Source: Candidatus Kariarchaeota archaeon (lineage in GTDB: Archaea; Asgardarchaeota; Heimdallarchaeia; Heimdallarchaeales; Kariarchaeaceae). From it: 9,324 bases of DNA. The stretch is taken from positions 1 through 9,324 of the forward strand of contig JAEOUB010000022.1 of assembly GCA_016839545.1 (NCBI GenBank), written 5' to 3'. The translations under genes and the position numbers were made by a program. This document shows, in pieces, positions 1 to 7,314 of the stretch (the first letter of the stretch is position 1; every line of letters starts with the position of its first letter). Below the pieces are notes generated by a model. That model searched no databases, was not told the origin of the DNA, and saw nothing but the letters and a program-made list of their open reading frames with translations.

Positions 1-655
1 GAACGGACGGACAGAGTTCTCGTATGATTGCAACTGCTGCAAAATGAGCTCTGGTCAGGTTGTTGGCAACTCTAACATAACTCAAGAAGCTTCTCTCGCC
101 AGGAGCATGGATACCTTGAAGATAGCCCGTGGCACAATATACCAATGGTTCATTAATAGTATTGATCAGATCCATCAGGTCTCCAAGTTCTTCACAAATT
201 AACCGTACATAGGCTCGCCAATATTTTAGATTGGATTTCTTCTTGAATCCCCCTTTTTCCATAAACCAAATGGGTGATGTGAAATGATGTAGAGTTATAA
301 TTCCTATCTGTCCGGTGGATCTCAAACTGGTGAGGACTTTTCTGTAATGGTTCACCTCTTCCATGTTGATTTGATCCTCCTTCGGGAAGATCCTACTCCA
401 TTCAATACTCAATCTGTGCGCCTGAAGTCCCATTGATTCCAGGAGTTTGAAGTCGTCATTATACAACTCATAATGGTTAGTGGCAAGACCGCTCTTTTCG
501 TTTCCCTCTATATTTCCTTCTACAGCCTCAAATTCAGTCCAATCGTTGACATTTCCTCCTTCTACCTGATGTGAAGATGCTCCTGCGCCAATGAGAAATG
601 AGGGTTTTTCGCTAAATAACTCGGTAATAATTTTATTTCTTCCCGCATTTGACAT
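1..655 (-). CDS. Glycoside hydrolase family 1 beta-glycosidase (N-terminal part, runs off left edge)
   Basis: Retaining beta-glycosidase of the GH1 (beta-glucosidase/beta-galactosidase) family, probably cytoplasmic, releasing sugars from beta-linked oligosaccharides. About 218 codons are visible on the minus strand with no stop. Seen in order: FLIGAGASSHQVEGG (20-34), the family's N-terminal sugar-binding signature with Gln30; HRLSIEWSRIFP (80-91); TLHHFTSPIWF (121-131); and TINEP (166-170), where Glu169 is the acid/base catalyst. The second half, with the nucleophile ENG motif, lies outside the window. GH1 enzymes are usually 420-490 residues, so about half is present. I chose the ATG at 655. 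An in-frame ATG at 679 would add eight residues and would be leaderless relative to a TATA box at 701-710; a stop lies just upstream of it. No signal peptide is seen. It is divergent from gpmI. The exact substrate cannot be read from the sequence. Confidence 0.93.
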   Translation of the reverse strand, partial: MSNAGRNKIITELFSEKPSFLIGAGASSHQVEGGNVNDWTEFEAVEGNIEGNEKSGLATNHYELYNDDFKLLESMGLQAHRLSIEWSRIFPKEDQINMEEVNHYRKVLTSLRSTGQIGIITLHHFTSPIWFMEKGGFKKKSNLKYWRAYVRLICEELGDLMDLINTINEPLVYCATGYLQGIHAPGERSFLSYVRVANNLTRAHFAAVAIIRELCPSV

Positions 656-700
656 CAACTCGAGGCTCAACAAGGTCATACTTAGATACTATGACAGAAT

Positions 701-710
701 CTCTATAATT
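701..710 (-). promoter_or_regulatory. Candidate TATA box for the GH1 gene
   Basis: Read on the minus strand, 710-701 is AATTATAGAG, a TATA-like element. Its centre is about 27 nt upstream of the ATG at 679 and about 50 nt upstream of the ATG at 655. The first spacing would give a leaderless mRNA beginning at 679; the second would give a leader of roughly 24 nt with no obvious Shine-Dalgarno sequence. It sits just inside the proposed gpmI start at 711, so the two divergent genes share a very small control region (656-710). Confidence 0.4.
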
Positions 711-2219
711 GTGGCCAATACTGTGGAAAAACCGGTCGTACTGATTGTAGTGGATGGATTTGGACTTGCTGAACCCAGTCATGGGAATGCAATCACTTTG
801 GCTTCAACTCCCAATTGGGACATGTTAGCTGAAACGTACCCTTGGGTTGCAACTGAAGCATCTGGGGTACATGTAGGTCTGCCAGAAGGCGTCATGGGTA
901 ACTCCGAGGTAGGTCATCTTACCATTGGAACAGGGCGAGTTACCTATCAATCCCTTGAGCGCATAAACAGGGCTTTTGAAGAGAATCGAATTGCTTCTCT
1001 TCCTGAATTTCTGCAATTATTAGATGCGGCGAAACAGGGTTCAGGAACCCTCCATCTTATGGGTCTTGTAAGTGATGGGAAAGTGCATTCCGATCTGGAT
1101 CATCTATTTCATTTAATCACTCTTTTGCATGGGAAAGTAACAAAGATCTACATCCACGCCTTTACTGATGGAAGGGATACTCCTACGGACAGCAGTATTG
1201 AGTATCTTAAACAACTTGATGACCACTGTATGCGATTCGATAATGTCAAACTGGCATCTGTAATGGGACGATACTACGCAATGGATCGTGATAAGAAATG
1301 GGAACGAACAAAGATTGCCTATGACTCTCTTGTCAATGGTACAGGAGAGATCACTACAGATACCACTGCTACTATCAAATCACGATATTCCGAAGGTGAG
1401 ACAGATGAGTTTCTCAAACCTATCATAGTAGTTGAAGAAGGAAGGATCAGGAATGGAGATGCCGTTTTCTTCTTCAATTTCCGTCCTGACCGTGCCCGTC
1501 AGATCACACAAGCTCTTGTCTATGAAGTGGATTTTGAAACAGAGGATCTATCAGACATATACTATTCCTCAATGACAAGATATGACGAGGACTGGGATTT
1601 CCCAGTTCTGTTAGATAATCCAAAAATCAACAATTCACTTGCCGAGGTGGTATCAAACTTTGGACTGAGGCAGGCACATGTTGCCGAGACAGAGAAGTAT
1701 GCTCATGTGACATATTTTCTGAATGGTGGTCTTGAAGATCAATTTCCAGGGGAAGATCGGATCCTGGTACCAAGCCCTAGGATTGAAACGTATGATCTTC
1801 AACCTGAGATGTCAACCTTAGAGATTACCGCAAAAACGGTTGAATGCATTAAATCTAAAGAGTATTCTTTGATTGTATTAAACATTGCATGTCCAGATAT
1901 GGTAGGTCATACTGGGATCATTCCAGCCACAGTTCAAGCAGTGGAGGCAATGGATGCAGCGTTCGGGAAAATATATGATGTATGCCTGGAATTTGGATAT
2001 ACTCTAGCCATCACTTCTGATCATGGGAATGCCGAGAAAATGTTGGACGGTGAGGAGGTTCATACTGCCCACACAACGAACAAGGTTCCATTTCTCATTG
2101 CCGACACAGATGTCCATCTAGGCAATAACGCAGGTCTAAAGAATGTCGCCCCGACTCTACTTACCTATATGGGGATCCCCGTTCCAGAGTCAATGGATGG
2201 CGGTTCTCTACTCAGATAA
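711..2219 (+). CDS. gpmI: 2,3-bisphosphoglycerate-independent phosphoglycerate mutase
   Basis: Interconverts 3- and 2-phosphoglycerate in glycolysis/gluconeogenesis through a phosphoserine intermediate and two metal ions (Mn2+ in characterised enzymes). Numbered from the GTG at 711 (502 aa, close to the usual ~510), the conserved elements are: DGFG with metal ligand Asp15; MGNSEVGHLTIGTGR with nucleophile Ser65; HSD at about 126-128; HAFTDGRDTPTDS near 149-161; GRYYAMDRDKKWER near 186-199; NFRPDRARQ near 256-264; EKYAHVTYF with Lys329; CPDMVGHTG with Asp396 and His400; SDHGN with Asp437 and His438; and HTAHT near 451-455. This is the long bacterial-type GpmI, not the shorter archaeal ApgM. 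An in-frame ATG at 591 would add 40 residues with no family counterpart and overlap the divergent GH1 start, so GTG 711 is preferred. The 3' end overlaps the convergent small gene by 8 bp. Confidence 0.96.
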   Translation: MANTVEKPVVLIVVDGFGLAEPSHGNAITLASTPNWDMLAETYPWVATEASGVHVGLPEGVMGNSEVGHLTIGTGRVTYQSLERINRAFEENRIASLPEFLQLLDAAKQGSGTLHLMGLVSDGKVHSDLDHLFHLITLLHGKVTKIYIHAFTDGRDTPTDSSIEYLKQLDDHCMRFDNVKLASVMGRYYAMDRDKKWERTKIAYDSLVNGTGEITTDTTATIKSRYSEGETDEFLKPIIVVEEGRIRNGDAVFFFNFRPDRARQITQALVYEVDFETEDLSDIYYSSMTRYDEDWDFPVLLDNPKINNSLAEVVSNFGLRQAHVAETEKYAHVTYFLNGGLEDQFPGEDRILVPSPRIETYDLQPEMSTLEITAKTVECIKSKEYSLIVLNIACPDMVGHTGIIPATVQAVEAMDAAFGKIYDVCLEFGYTLAITSDHGNAEKMLDGEEVHTAHTTNKVPFLIADTDVHLGNNAGLKNVAPTLLTYMGIPVPESMDGGSLLR

Positions 2220-2511
2220 TCGCAGTGTCGTCACCCTCAGAGATCCGTTGCAACAGATCACGACCATTTGTATTGATGTAATACACCTCTACGTCACCCA
2301 CCATCGTCTCTTCAATCAGCCCTCGGTCTTTGAGATATTCAATAGCATCTGCAATTTCTAACGGGCTTGGTTTACTCTCTGACAGTTGATAGACTGAGTG
2401 TAATTGTCCCAAAATATCTGCCAATGAATACCTTTTACGATTCTTCCTTGATTTACTGTAATTCACAATTTCAAGCATATTGAGGCGGAGAGTAGATTCA
2501 AAGCTGGCCAT
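2212..2511 (-). CDS. Small winged-helix (wHTH) DNA-binding-like protein
   Basis: A 99-residue protein with the pattern of a stand-alone winged helix. Helices are suggested at about 8-20 and 29-42. Residues 49-64 (SPLEIADAIEYLKDRG) look like a helix-turn-recognition-helix segment, followed by LIEETMVGDVEVYYINTNG (65-83) as the two wing strands, and LLQRI as a closing helix. A basic stretch, SRKNRKR, lies at 21-27. The likely role is a transcription regulator or other nucleic-acid-binding protein; the target is unknown, and I cannot assign a named family (PadR/ArsR/MarR-like folds are all possible). Its stop (TGA, 2212-2214) lies inside the end of gpmI, an 8-bp convergent overlap. An alternative start is Met12 at 2478. 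An AT-rich TATA-like stretch at 2541-2551 lies about 30-40 nt upstream of the ATG, which fits a very short leader. Confidence 0.75.
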   Translation of the reverse strand: MASFESTLRLNMLEIVNYSKSRKNRKRYSLADILGQLHSVYQLSESKPSPLEIADAIEYLKDRGLIEETMVGDVEVYYINTNGRDLLQRISEGDDTAII

Positions 2512-2616
2512 ATCAAACCCGTATAATTACTTGGTAATTGAATTTTTATTAATATTATTTTCATATCTGTCCATTCTAGACAAAGTACTTTTAGGACTTA
2601 TACTATATCTGAAATT
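2512..2616. promoter_or_regulatory. AT-rich divergent promoter region
   Basis: The 105 bp between the divergent winged-helix and helical-repeat genes. The 2541-2560 stretch is almost pure A/T. On the minus strand, 2551-2541 reads TAATAAAAATT, placed about right for a TATA box of the winged-helix gene. On the plus strand, candidates for the 2617 gene are ACTTTTAG (2587-2594, about 26 nt upstream of the ATG) and TTATACTATAT (2598-2608, rather close). No Shine-Dalgarno sequence precedes the ATG at 2617, so a leaderless transcript is likely. If the winged-helix protein controls its own promoter, its operator would be here, but no clear palindrome was seen. Confidence 0.4.
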
Positions 2617-3204
2617 ATGGCACCCGAGCTTCGTACCATTCTCAGATATATCGATGACCATCTGGGAACCGGTGATTACGACAGTGCCATCAGCAAAGCA
2701 ATTCAATCAATAAAGGTCTATGACGATGAGAGAGAGTATGAAAATAGTATAAGTGTGCTGGAGAAACTCATCAGTATTGCTGAGCTACGTAAAGACACTA
2801 CTTCTACTCTCAAGTATGTGGATAATCTAAAAACGAGAGCACTACTTTCACGCAACAAAAAAAAGTATCAAGAAATCTGCAAAATGTATGACAATCTTCC
2901 CACAACTCCTCTTGGTAGCTTATTGGAGGGAGGCATGGTCGGTAAGGAGAAAGAGATAATCCTTGAAAATTTAGATATACAGACCATTTTTGGTGATTTT
3001 GAAAACGTCCCTGACATCCCATATATTTATTTCAATAGCTCAGACGACGCCATTCGTACCATTGAGGAGTATTATGAACCTGGCAGATATCTGGTAAATC
3101 TGCTGAATATCTCAACTTCACTTCACCAGGCTTTCAACCTAGATGTTGGTGATCCAGAGGAATTCAATGTGGTTGACCGGAGCCATACGTTCCGAATTTC
3201 CTGA
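2617..3204 (+). CDS. Helical-repeat (TPR-like) protein of unknown function
   Basis: A 195-residue soluble protein that I do not recognise. Residues 1-92 look like three or so antiparallel helix pairs of the TPR or related alpha-solenoid type. GTGDYDSAISKAIQSI (17-32) has the small-large residue spacing of a TPR helix A; it is followed by ENSISVLEKLISIAELRKD (42-60) and TLKYVDNLKTRALLSRNKKKYQEICKMY (64-91). Such domains usually bind proteins. The C-terminal half (about 95-195) is different: LGSLLEGGMVGKEKEIILENL, then a beta-leaning segment (PDIPYIYFN), then EEYYEPGRYLVNLLNISTSLHQAFNL. It has no catalytic motif I know, no signal peptide and no membrane segment. It begins with ATG at 2617 and stands alone, divergent from the winged-helix gene. 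It could be a lineage-specific adaptor protein. An eight-A run at 2857-2864 encodes the Lys tract at 81-83. Confidence 0.8.
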   Translation: MAPELRTILRYIDDHLGTGDYDSAISKAIQSIKVYDDEREYENSISVLEKLISIAELRKDTTSTLKYVDNLKTRALLSRNKKKYQEICKMYDNLPTTPLGSLLEGGMVGKEKEIILENLDIQTIFGDFENVPDIPYIYFNSSDDAIRTIEEYYEPGRYLVNLLNISTSLHQAFNLDVGDPEEFNVVDRSHTFRIS

Positions 3205-3371
3205 ACGGGAAATTGGACTGCCGGTATCTACGGAAATTGAACTCCAACGTCCTATTATATATTTTATTAGCAGATTTTACTTAGACGAGAACAGAGAAAT
3301 TTTATACTACTTGCCAACGAAAAACTTGTACCACTGACTGTGGTATACTCTCTGATGAGGTTCTAAATTTC
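3205..3371 (+). promoter_or_regulatory. Promoter/leader region of the P-type ATPase gene
   Basis: 167 bp without a convincing gene. It contains a T/A-rich stretch (3251-3280) that could end the upstream transcript. It also holds two possible TATA boxes for the ATPase: TTTATACT at 3301-3308, giving a leader of roughly 40 nt, and GGTATACT at 3342-3349, centred about 26 nt before the ATG, which would be leaderless. GAGG at 3357-3360 lies 11 nt before the ATG and is a weak Shine-Dalgarno candidate that would only matter with the longer leader. A 6-bp perfect inverted repeat lies between the two TATA candidates. Confidence 0.45.
3329..3345. repeat. Inverted repeat upstream of the ATPase (possible operator)
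   Basis: TACCAC (3329-3334) and GTGGTA (3340-3345) are perfect reverse complements separated by TGACT. Allowing one G-T mismatch the arms extend by two bases, to 3327 and 3347. It lies where transcription would begin from the TTATAC box at about 3304 and overlaps the second TATA candidate (3342-3349). A repressor binding here could block initiation from either. As RNA it would be a small 5' hairpin. Which of these it is cannot be told from one copy. Confidence 0.4.
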
Positions 3372-6125
3372 ATGAGTGATCAAGATCTAACCTCAATTGA
3401 TTTGCATAAGCCATTCCACTCCATGAAGAAGAGCGAGGTCCTAAAGGAACTCGACGTTGATGAACATGGATTGACTACTACCGAGGTGGGATCAAGAAAT
3501 GCACACTTCGGAACAAATACAATAGAGGAATCGGAGAAAGAGACAATATTTGATATTTTCATTGCTCAATTCAAAGATGTCCTGATTATCATTCTGATAA
3601 TTGCCGCTATTGTGAGCGGTGTGATTGGTTATCTTGAAGATGAAGGATTTACTGACGCAATTTTGATTTCTGTCATTCTAATCATCAATGCTATCATGGG
3701 TGTTTACCAAGAATGGAAAGCTGACAAAGCAATCGAGGCACTCAAGGAGATGGTTACCCAGACCACTCGTGTAATTAGAGATGATAAAGAAATTGAGATA
3801 AAATCCTCTGAGCTTGTTCCTGGAGATATAGTATTATTCGAACAAGGAGATCGTATACCTGCAGATGCCAGGTTGCTAGAGACCATAAATCTCAGGACAG
3901 AAGAAGCTCAACTCACGGGTGAGAGTCTTGAAATTCAGAAGAACTCCAATAGTGTATTCGAAGAAAACTCTGCACTAGGAGATCGAATGAATTCTGTGTA
4001 TATGGGGACTCATGTGACTTTTGGGAAAGGCAAAGCAGTAGTTACCAGAATCGGTATGGGTACCGAAATGGGTAAAATTGCAGAGAGTGTCCAAGAAATC
4101 AATAAAGATCCAACCCCCACTCAAGTGCGTCTTGACAAATTCGGCCAGAAACTCAGTATCATCATTATCGCGCTCATGGTATTCATGGTTGCATATGGTA
4201 CACTGGTTTCCGGGATTGAATTCACACACATGCTTATAATTGCAGTATCTTTAGCAGTAGCCGCAATTCCTGAAGGTCTTGCTATAGTCATCACGCTGGC
4301 ACTTGCTCTTGGTACCCAGAGGATGGCCAAGCACAATGCTATCGTTAAGAAATTACCTGCAGTTGAGAGTTTAGGCTCAATAACAACTGTATGTACCGAT
4401 AAGACAGGTACTTTGACACTCAATCAAATGACTGTCCGAAAATTAGTAATTTTCGAAAATGACGGACCCAATATAGTAGATCCAGAAGAATATGATTCAC
4501 TAAGACCACACGATGGGAACACTCCGGATCTGCTAATCAAAAGTGCACTATTGTGTAATAATGCTGAGCTTAACGACCAACAGGAGATAGGAGATCCAAC
4601 CGAACTGGCCCTTCTACGTGTAATCGATACAATCGGTCGCAAGCGGAATGAGATTACAAACAATTTCTCACGCTATGATGAAATTCCATTCGACAGTGAG
4701 AGAAAGCAAATGACAGTATTCGTCGAACAAAATTCAGGAGACAAATATGCATTCTCCAAAGGTGCACCTGAGGTTCTCATGAAACGTGCAAAATACATTG
4801 ACCTTGGATCTGGACCTGTGGATTTCACAGATGAGATGAAAGAGAGTATTTTGCAGACCGTGGGTACACTTGCTGATGATGCACTACGTGTTCTCGGTTT
4901 CGGGTACCACAAATTCTCAGCGGCAGTACAGAACATCTACGAATTGGAAGAAAATATTGTTTTCATTGGTTTGATGGGAATGATAGATCCTCCAAAGGTT
5001 GGCGTGAAAGAAGCAGTTGATTCATGTAATACCGCTGGTATTCGTGTAATCATGGTGACAGGAGATCACAAGAAGACGGCAATGGCAATTGCCAAACAGA
5101 TTGGTATTGCTTCGGATAAATCCCTTGCAGTAGAGGGTGTGGAACTTGATTCTATGTCTGATGAGGAATTGGACCAGAAAATCTCTGATATCAATGTCTT
5201 TGCTCGAATTTCACCTGCTCACAAACTCAGAATTGTCAGATCATTGAAATCTCAAGGAGAAGTAGTAGCTATGACTGGTGATGGAGTGAATGACGCTCCT
5301 GCACTGAAAGGAGCTGACGTAGGTATTGCCATGGGATCTGGTACTGATGTCACCAAGGAAACTGCTGATATGGTGCTTGAGGATGATAATTTCACAACAA
5401 TTGTCAACGCCATCGAAGAGGGAAGAGGCATTTACGACAACATGACAAAGTTCATTCGTTACATGCTGTCCTCTAACACTGCTGAAATCGTTGTTATTTT
5501 CCTTGGTATAATTATCGGATTACCGACGCCATTGATCGCTGTACAGATCCTATGGGTCAACCTTGTCACTGATGGTGTTCCGGCACTCGCTTTAGGTGTT
5601 GATCCCGCCAGTGAGGATATCATGTTACGACCTCCGAGAGATCCGGATGAGAGTCTACTATCGAAAGAGAGAGTAAATCATATTATCTTGTTTGGTTCAT
5701 TTATGAGCCTCGTGACCCTGGGTTCCTACATTCTCTTCTATACCACAGATCTCTTCGGTACTGAAGGTGATCTGAGTAAAGCCAGAACCATTGCGTTTTC
5801 TATCCTCGGGTTTGCACAGTTTGCACATGCCGTGAATGTACGTGAAGATACAGCTTCCATTCTGAACCGGAACTTCTTCAAGAACCGCATTCTGATATGG
5901 ACAGTTGTGTTCTCAATTATTCTGCAGGTATTTATTATTGAGGGGGATGTAATTCTCTCTGCAATATCAGGATCAGAGATTAATTTTCTAAGCTCACTAT
6001 TCGGTACCACTCCCTTATCAGGCTATGAATGGCTGTATGTATCTCTGCTCGCATCCTCATTGGTCTTGTTTGCTGAAGGTTTGAAAGTAATTAAGAGAAA
6101 TACTCGATTTAAGACAATCTGCTAA
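3372..6125 (+). CDS. P2A-type calcium-transporting P-type ATPase
   Basis: ATP-driven cation pump of the SERCA/PMR1 class, expected to export Ca2+ across the cell membrane. It is full length at 917 aa. In order: cation-ATPase N-terminal domain (about 12-60); membrane helices M1-M2 (69-113); actuator domain with TGES at 182-185; M3-M4 (260-315) with VAAIPEGL, ligand Glu301; phosphorylation motif DKTGTLT with Asp343; nucleotide domain with KGAP at 463-466; MVTGDH at 561-566; GDGVND at 636-641; M5 with SSNTAE (Asn702, Glu705); M6 with NLVTDG (Asn730, Thr733, Asp734); then M7-M10 to about residue 907. M4-M6 residues match the SERCA Ca2+ ligands closely, especially LWVNLVTDG followed by LGVDP, and lack the Na+/K+ pump pattern. 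In M8 the SERCA site-I glutamate position appears to be Gln816, as in many one-Ca2+ pumps. The gene stands alone and converges on the SDR gene with a 4-bp overlap. Ion choice is inferred. Confidence 0.95.
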   Translation: MSDQDLTSIDLHKPFHSMKKSEVLKELDVDEHGLTTTEVGSRNAHFGTNTIEESEKETIFDIFIAQFKDVLIIILIIAAIVSGVIGYLEDEGFTDAILISVILIINAIMGVYQEWKADKAIEALKEMVTQTTRVIRDDKEIEIKSSELVPGDIVLFEQGDRIPADARLLETINLRTEEAQLTGESLEIQKNSNSVFEENSALGDRMNSVYMGTHVTFGKGKAVVTRIGMGTEMGKIAESVQEINKDPTPTQVRLDKFGQKLSIIIIALMVFMVAYGTLVSGIEFTHMLIIAVSLAVAAIPEGLAIVITLALALGTQRMAKHNAIVKKLPAVESLGSITTVCTDKTGTLTLNQMTVRKLVIFENDGPNIVDPEEYDSLRPHDGNTPDLLIKSALLCNNAELNDQQEIGDPTELALLRVIDTIGRKRNEITNNFSRYDEIPFDSERKQMTVFVEQNSGDKYAFSKGAPEVLMKRAKYIDLGSGPVDFTDEMKESILQTVGTLADDALRVLGFGYHKFSAAVQNIYELEENIVFIGLMGMIDPPKVGVKEAVDSCNTAGIRVIMVTGDHKKTAMAIAKQIGIASDKSLAVEGVELDSMSDEELDQKISDINVFARISPAHKLRIVRSLKSQGEVVAMTGDGVNDAPALKGADVGIAMGSGTDVTKETADMVLEDDNFTTIVNAIEEGRGIYDNMTKFIRYMLSSNTAEIVVIFLGIIIGLPTPLIAVQILWVNLVTDGVPALALGVDPASEDIMLRPPRDPDESLLSKERVNHIILFGSFMSLVTLGSYILFYTTDLFGTEGDLSKARTIAFSILGFAQFAHAVNVREDTASILNRNFFKNRILIWTVVFSIILQVFIIEGDVILSAISGSEINFLSSLFGTTPLSGYEWLYVSLLASSLVLFAEGLKVIKRNTRFKTIC

Positions 6126-7174
6126 TTTCCAATTTCATTCATATTTACTAATTGAGTGATATTGATCTCATCGTCTTTACCCTGTTCCATTAGGAAATAC
6201 TCAGACATCACTCTCTCAATTTCACCTCGGTCCTGATGGATAACCTTGAAACCGAGATCTTTGTTTGCTCGGTCCATTGAGAATATCCAGTTTTTTCTGA
6301 ACAAGGCGATCCTCTTTCTCAGTCCAAAGGGTTTGTTCTTTATGTTTGAAACGAAATCTCCAATCGCCCCCACACCATAAAGTAGCGAGTAAGGAATAGG
6401 AAAGGATATTGCATTCCCATTTCTTGCCTTGTTTACCATTTCCATCAGCTCATTCACCGATATCTCAAGTGATTGGATATTGTAGATGGTAGAGGGAGTT
6501 TGGTATCTTGAGCCTGCTAGGATGACCAGCCGCGCAATATCCTCTCCATGAACAAATCCAAGGAGGGGATTCCTTCTCCAAATCCTCGGAAGTATTCTAC
6601 CTGGTAGACCGTCTATCAGACTTGGAAGGGTGTGTCTATCAACTTTTGGATCCCCGAAGATGAATGGAGGCCTTATTATCGTTGCTGATAATCCACGATT
6701 TGAATTGAGGATGAGATCTTCGGCAGCTGCCTTACTTTCCAAATATGGTCCAAATGGGTTGATTGGAGTCTCTTCCTTTACTGGATCCAACGAAGATCCT
6801 CCATACAAGCCAGCAGTCGATATATAGATAATCCTAGTTTTTCCCATCTCTTGCATAGCTTCGCAGATAGAACGAGTCCCCTCTAGATTTACCTTCCAAT
6901 TAGTCTCCTCATCCCGGATCTGGACTGCAGCTGCGGCATGGACAACGACATCACAAGTGGCGATATACTCTGCATATGTAGAACGATCAAGGAGATCACC
7001 TACCACTATTTTGACTTCAAGTCGAGTCAAAAGATCAATCATATCTTGTGGGGACTGGTCGCGAACAAGGGCGATGACATTCAGTTCATTCCGCTTTAGT
7101 TCCCGTACAATACTGCTTCCCACCAGACCTGTAGCACCAGTGACGAACCAGGTATTTGCTTGAAAGCTGATCAT
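6122..7174 (-). CDS. Extended SDR NAD(P)-dependent epimerase/dehydratase/reductase
   Basis: Rossmann-fold oxidoreductase of the extended short-chain dehydrogenase/reductase superfamily, 350 aa. The N-terminal TGATGLVGSS (12-21) is the TGxxGxxG dinucleotide-binding loop. VGDLLDRSTY (58-67) carries the Asp that contacts the adenine. VVVHAAAAV (77-85) is the NNAG-equivalent strand. STAGLYGG (119-126) carries the catalytic Ser/Thr, and Tyr144-x3-Lys148 (YLESK) the catalytic pair. IIRPPFIFGD (166-175) is the typical 'RP..vyGp' segment, and FVHGEDIARLVILA (207-220) the conserved 'v.v.Dva.a' stretch. The C-terminal lobe (about 235-330) binds substrate and is not diagnostic. Members act on nucleotide sugars, sterol-like or flavonoid-like substrates; here I cannot choose. 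Arg39 after the second strand would allow NADPH. A TATA box lies about 33 nt upstream of the ATG. The stop TAG at 6122-6124 overlaps the ATPase stop. Confidence 0.92.
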   Translation of the reverse strand: MISFQANTWFVTGATGLVGSSIVRELKRNELNVIALVRDQSPQDMIDLLTRLEVKIVVGDLLDRSTYAEYIATCDVVVHAAAAVQIRDEETNWKVNLEGTRSICEAMQEMGKTRIIYISTAGLYGGSSLDPVKEETPINPFGPYLESKAAAEDLILNSNRGLSATIIRPPFIFGDPKVDRHTLPSLIDGLPGRILPRIWRRNPLLGFVHGEDIARLVILAGSRYQTPSTIYNIQSLEISVNELMEMVNKARNGNAISFPIPYSLLYGVGAIGDFVSNIKNKPFGLRKRIALFRKNWIFSMDRANKDLGFKVIHQDRGEIERVMSEYFLMEQGKDDEINITQLVNMNEIGN

Positions 7175-7202
7175 GCGAGGCTTACTAATTGTGGTGGAAG
7201 AG

Positions 7203-7212
7203 AGCTATAAGG
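7203..7212 (-). promoter_or_regulatory. TATA box for the SDR gene
   Basis: Read on the minus strand the segment is CCTTATAGCT, centred about 33 nt upstream of the ATG at 7174. That predicts transcription starting a few bases before the start codon (near 7180) and a very short leader, in line with the missing Shine-Dalgarno sequence. Confidence 0.5.
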
Positions 7213-7282
7213 TTGAGTATCCAAGTACTTCTTCTCCGTGATTATTTTGAAATCTCTGTTCACTTTCAAGATGGTCCTCTCA

Positions 7283-7293
7283 TCTATAAATAG
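7283..7293 (+). promoter_or_regulatory. TATA box for the Hef-like helicase gene
   Basis: TCTATAAATAG is the clearest archaeal TATA box in the window. Its centre (about 7288) predicts a transcription start near 7313-7315, which falls on the GTG start codon at 7315. This favours a leaderless mRNA beginning at the GTG over a start at the downstream ATG (7333). The box directly abuts a 16-bp palindrome. Confidence 0.65.
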
Positions 7294-7309
7294 AAAGTCA
7301 TGTGACTTT
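7294..7309. repeat. Palindromic operator candidate at the helicase promoter
   Basis: AAAGTCA (7294-7300) and TGACTTT (7303-7309) are perfect 7-bp inverted arms separated by TG. They lie between the TATA box and the predicted transcription start. A further direct copy of AAAGTCA lies at 7319-7325, 25 bp after the first arm and just inside the coding region. A dimeric regulator bound here would occlude the TATA/TFB complex, so repression is the simplest reading. The regulator is not identified. Confidence 0.55.
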
Positions 7310-7314
7310 AATCT

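Noticed and set aside
591..710. ATG at 591 as the gpmI start (40 extra N-terminal residues)
   Set aside because: The extra residues have no counterpart in the GpmI family, which begins just before the DGFG motif, and the extension would overlap the start of the divergent GH1 gene. GTG 711 gives a normal length.
2857..2864. Run of eight A as a programmed frameshift or sequencing-error site
   Set aside because: The reading frame continues cleanly on both sides and encodes a plausible lysine-rich helix, so no shift is needed.
3143..3337. Short open frame that could be a frameshifted C-terminus of the helical-repeat gene
   Set aside because: It overlaps the last 60 bases of that gene in another frame, has no ribosome site, and covers the ATPase promoter elements. 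The helical-repeat protein ends naturally at 3204, and no homology indicates a lost tail.
3975..5000. Several minus-strand open frames within the ATPase gene
   Set aside because: They are antisense shadows of a strongly conserved coding sequence, with no promoter, ribosome site or family match.
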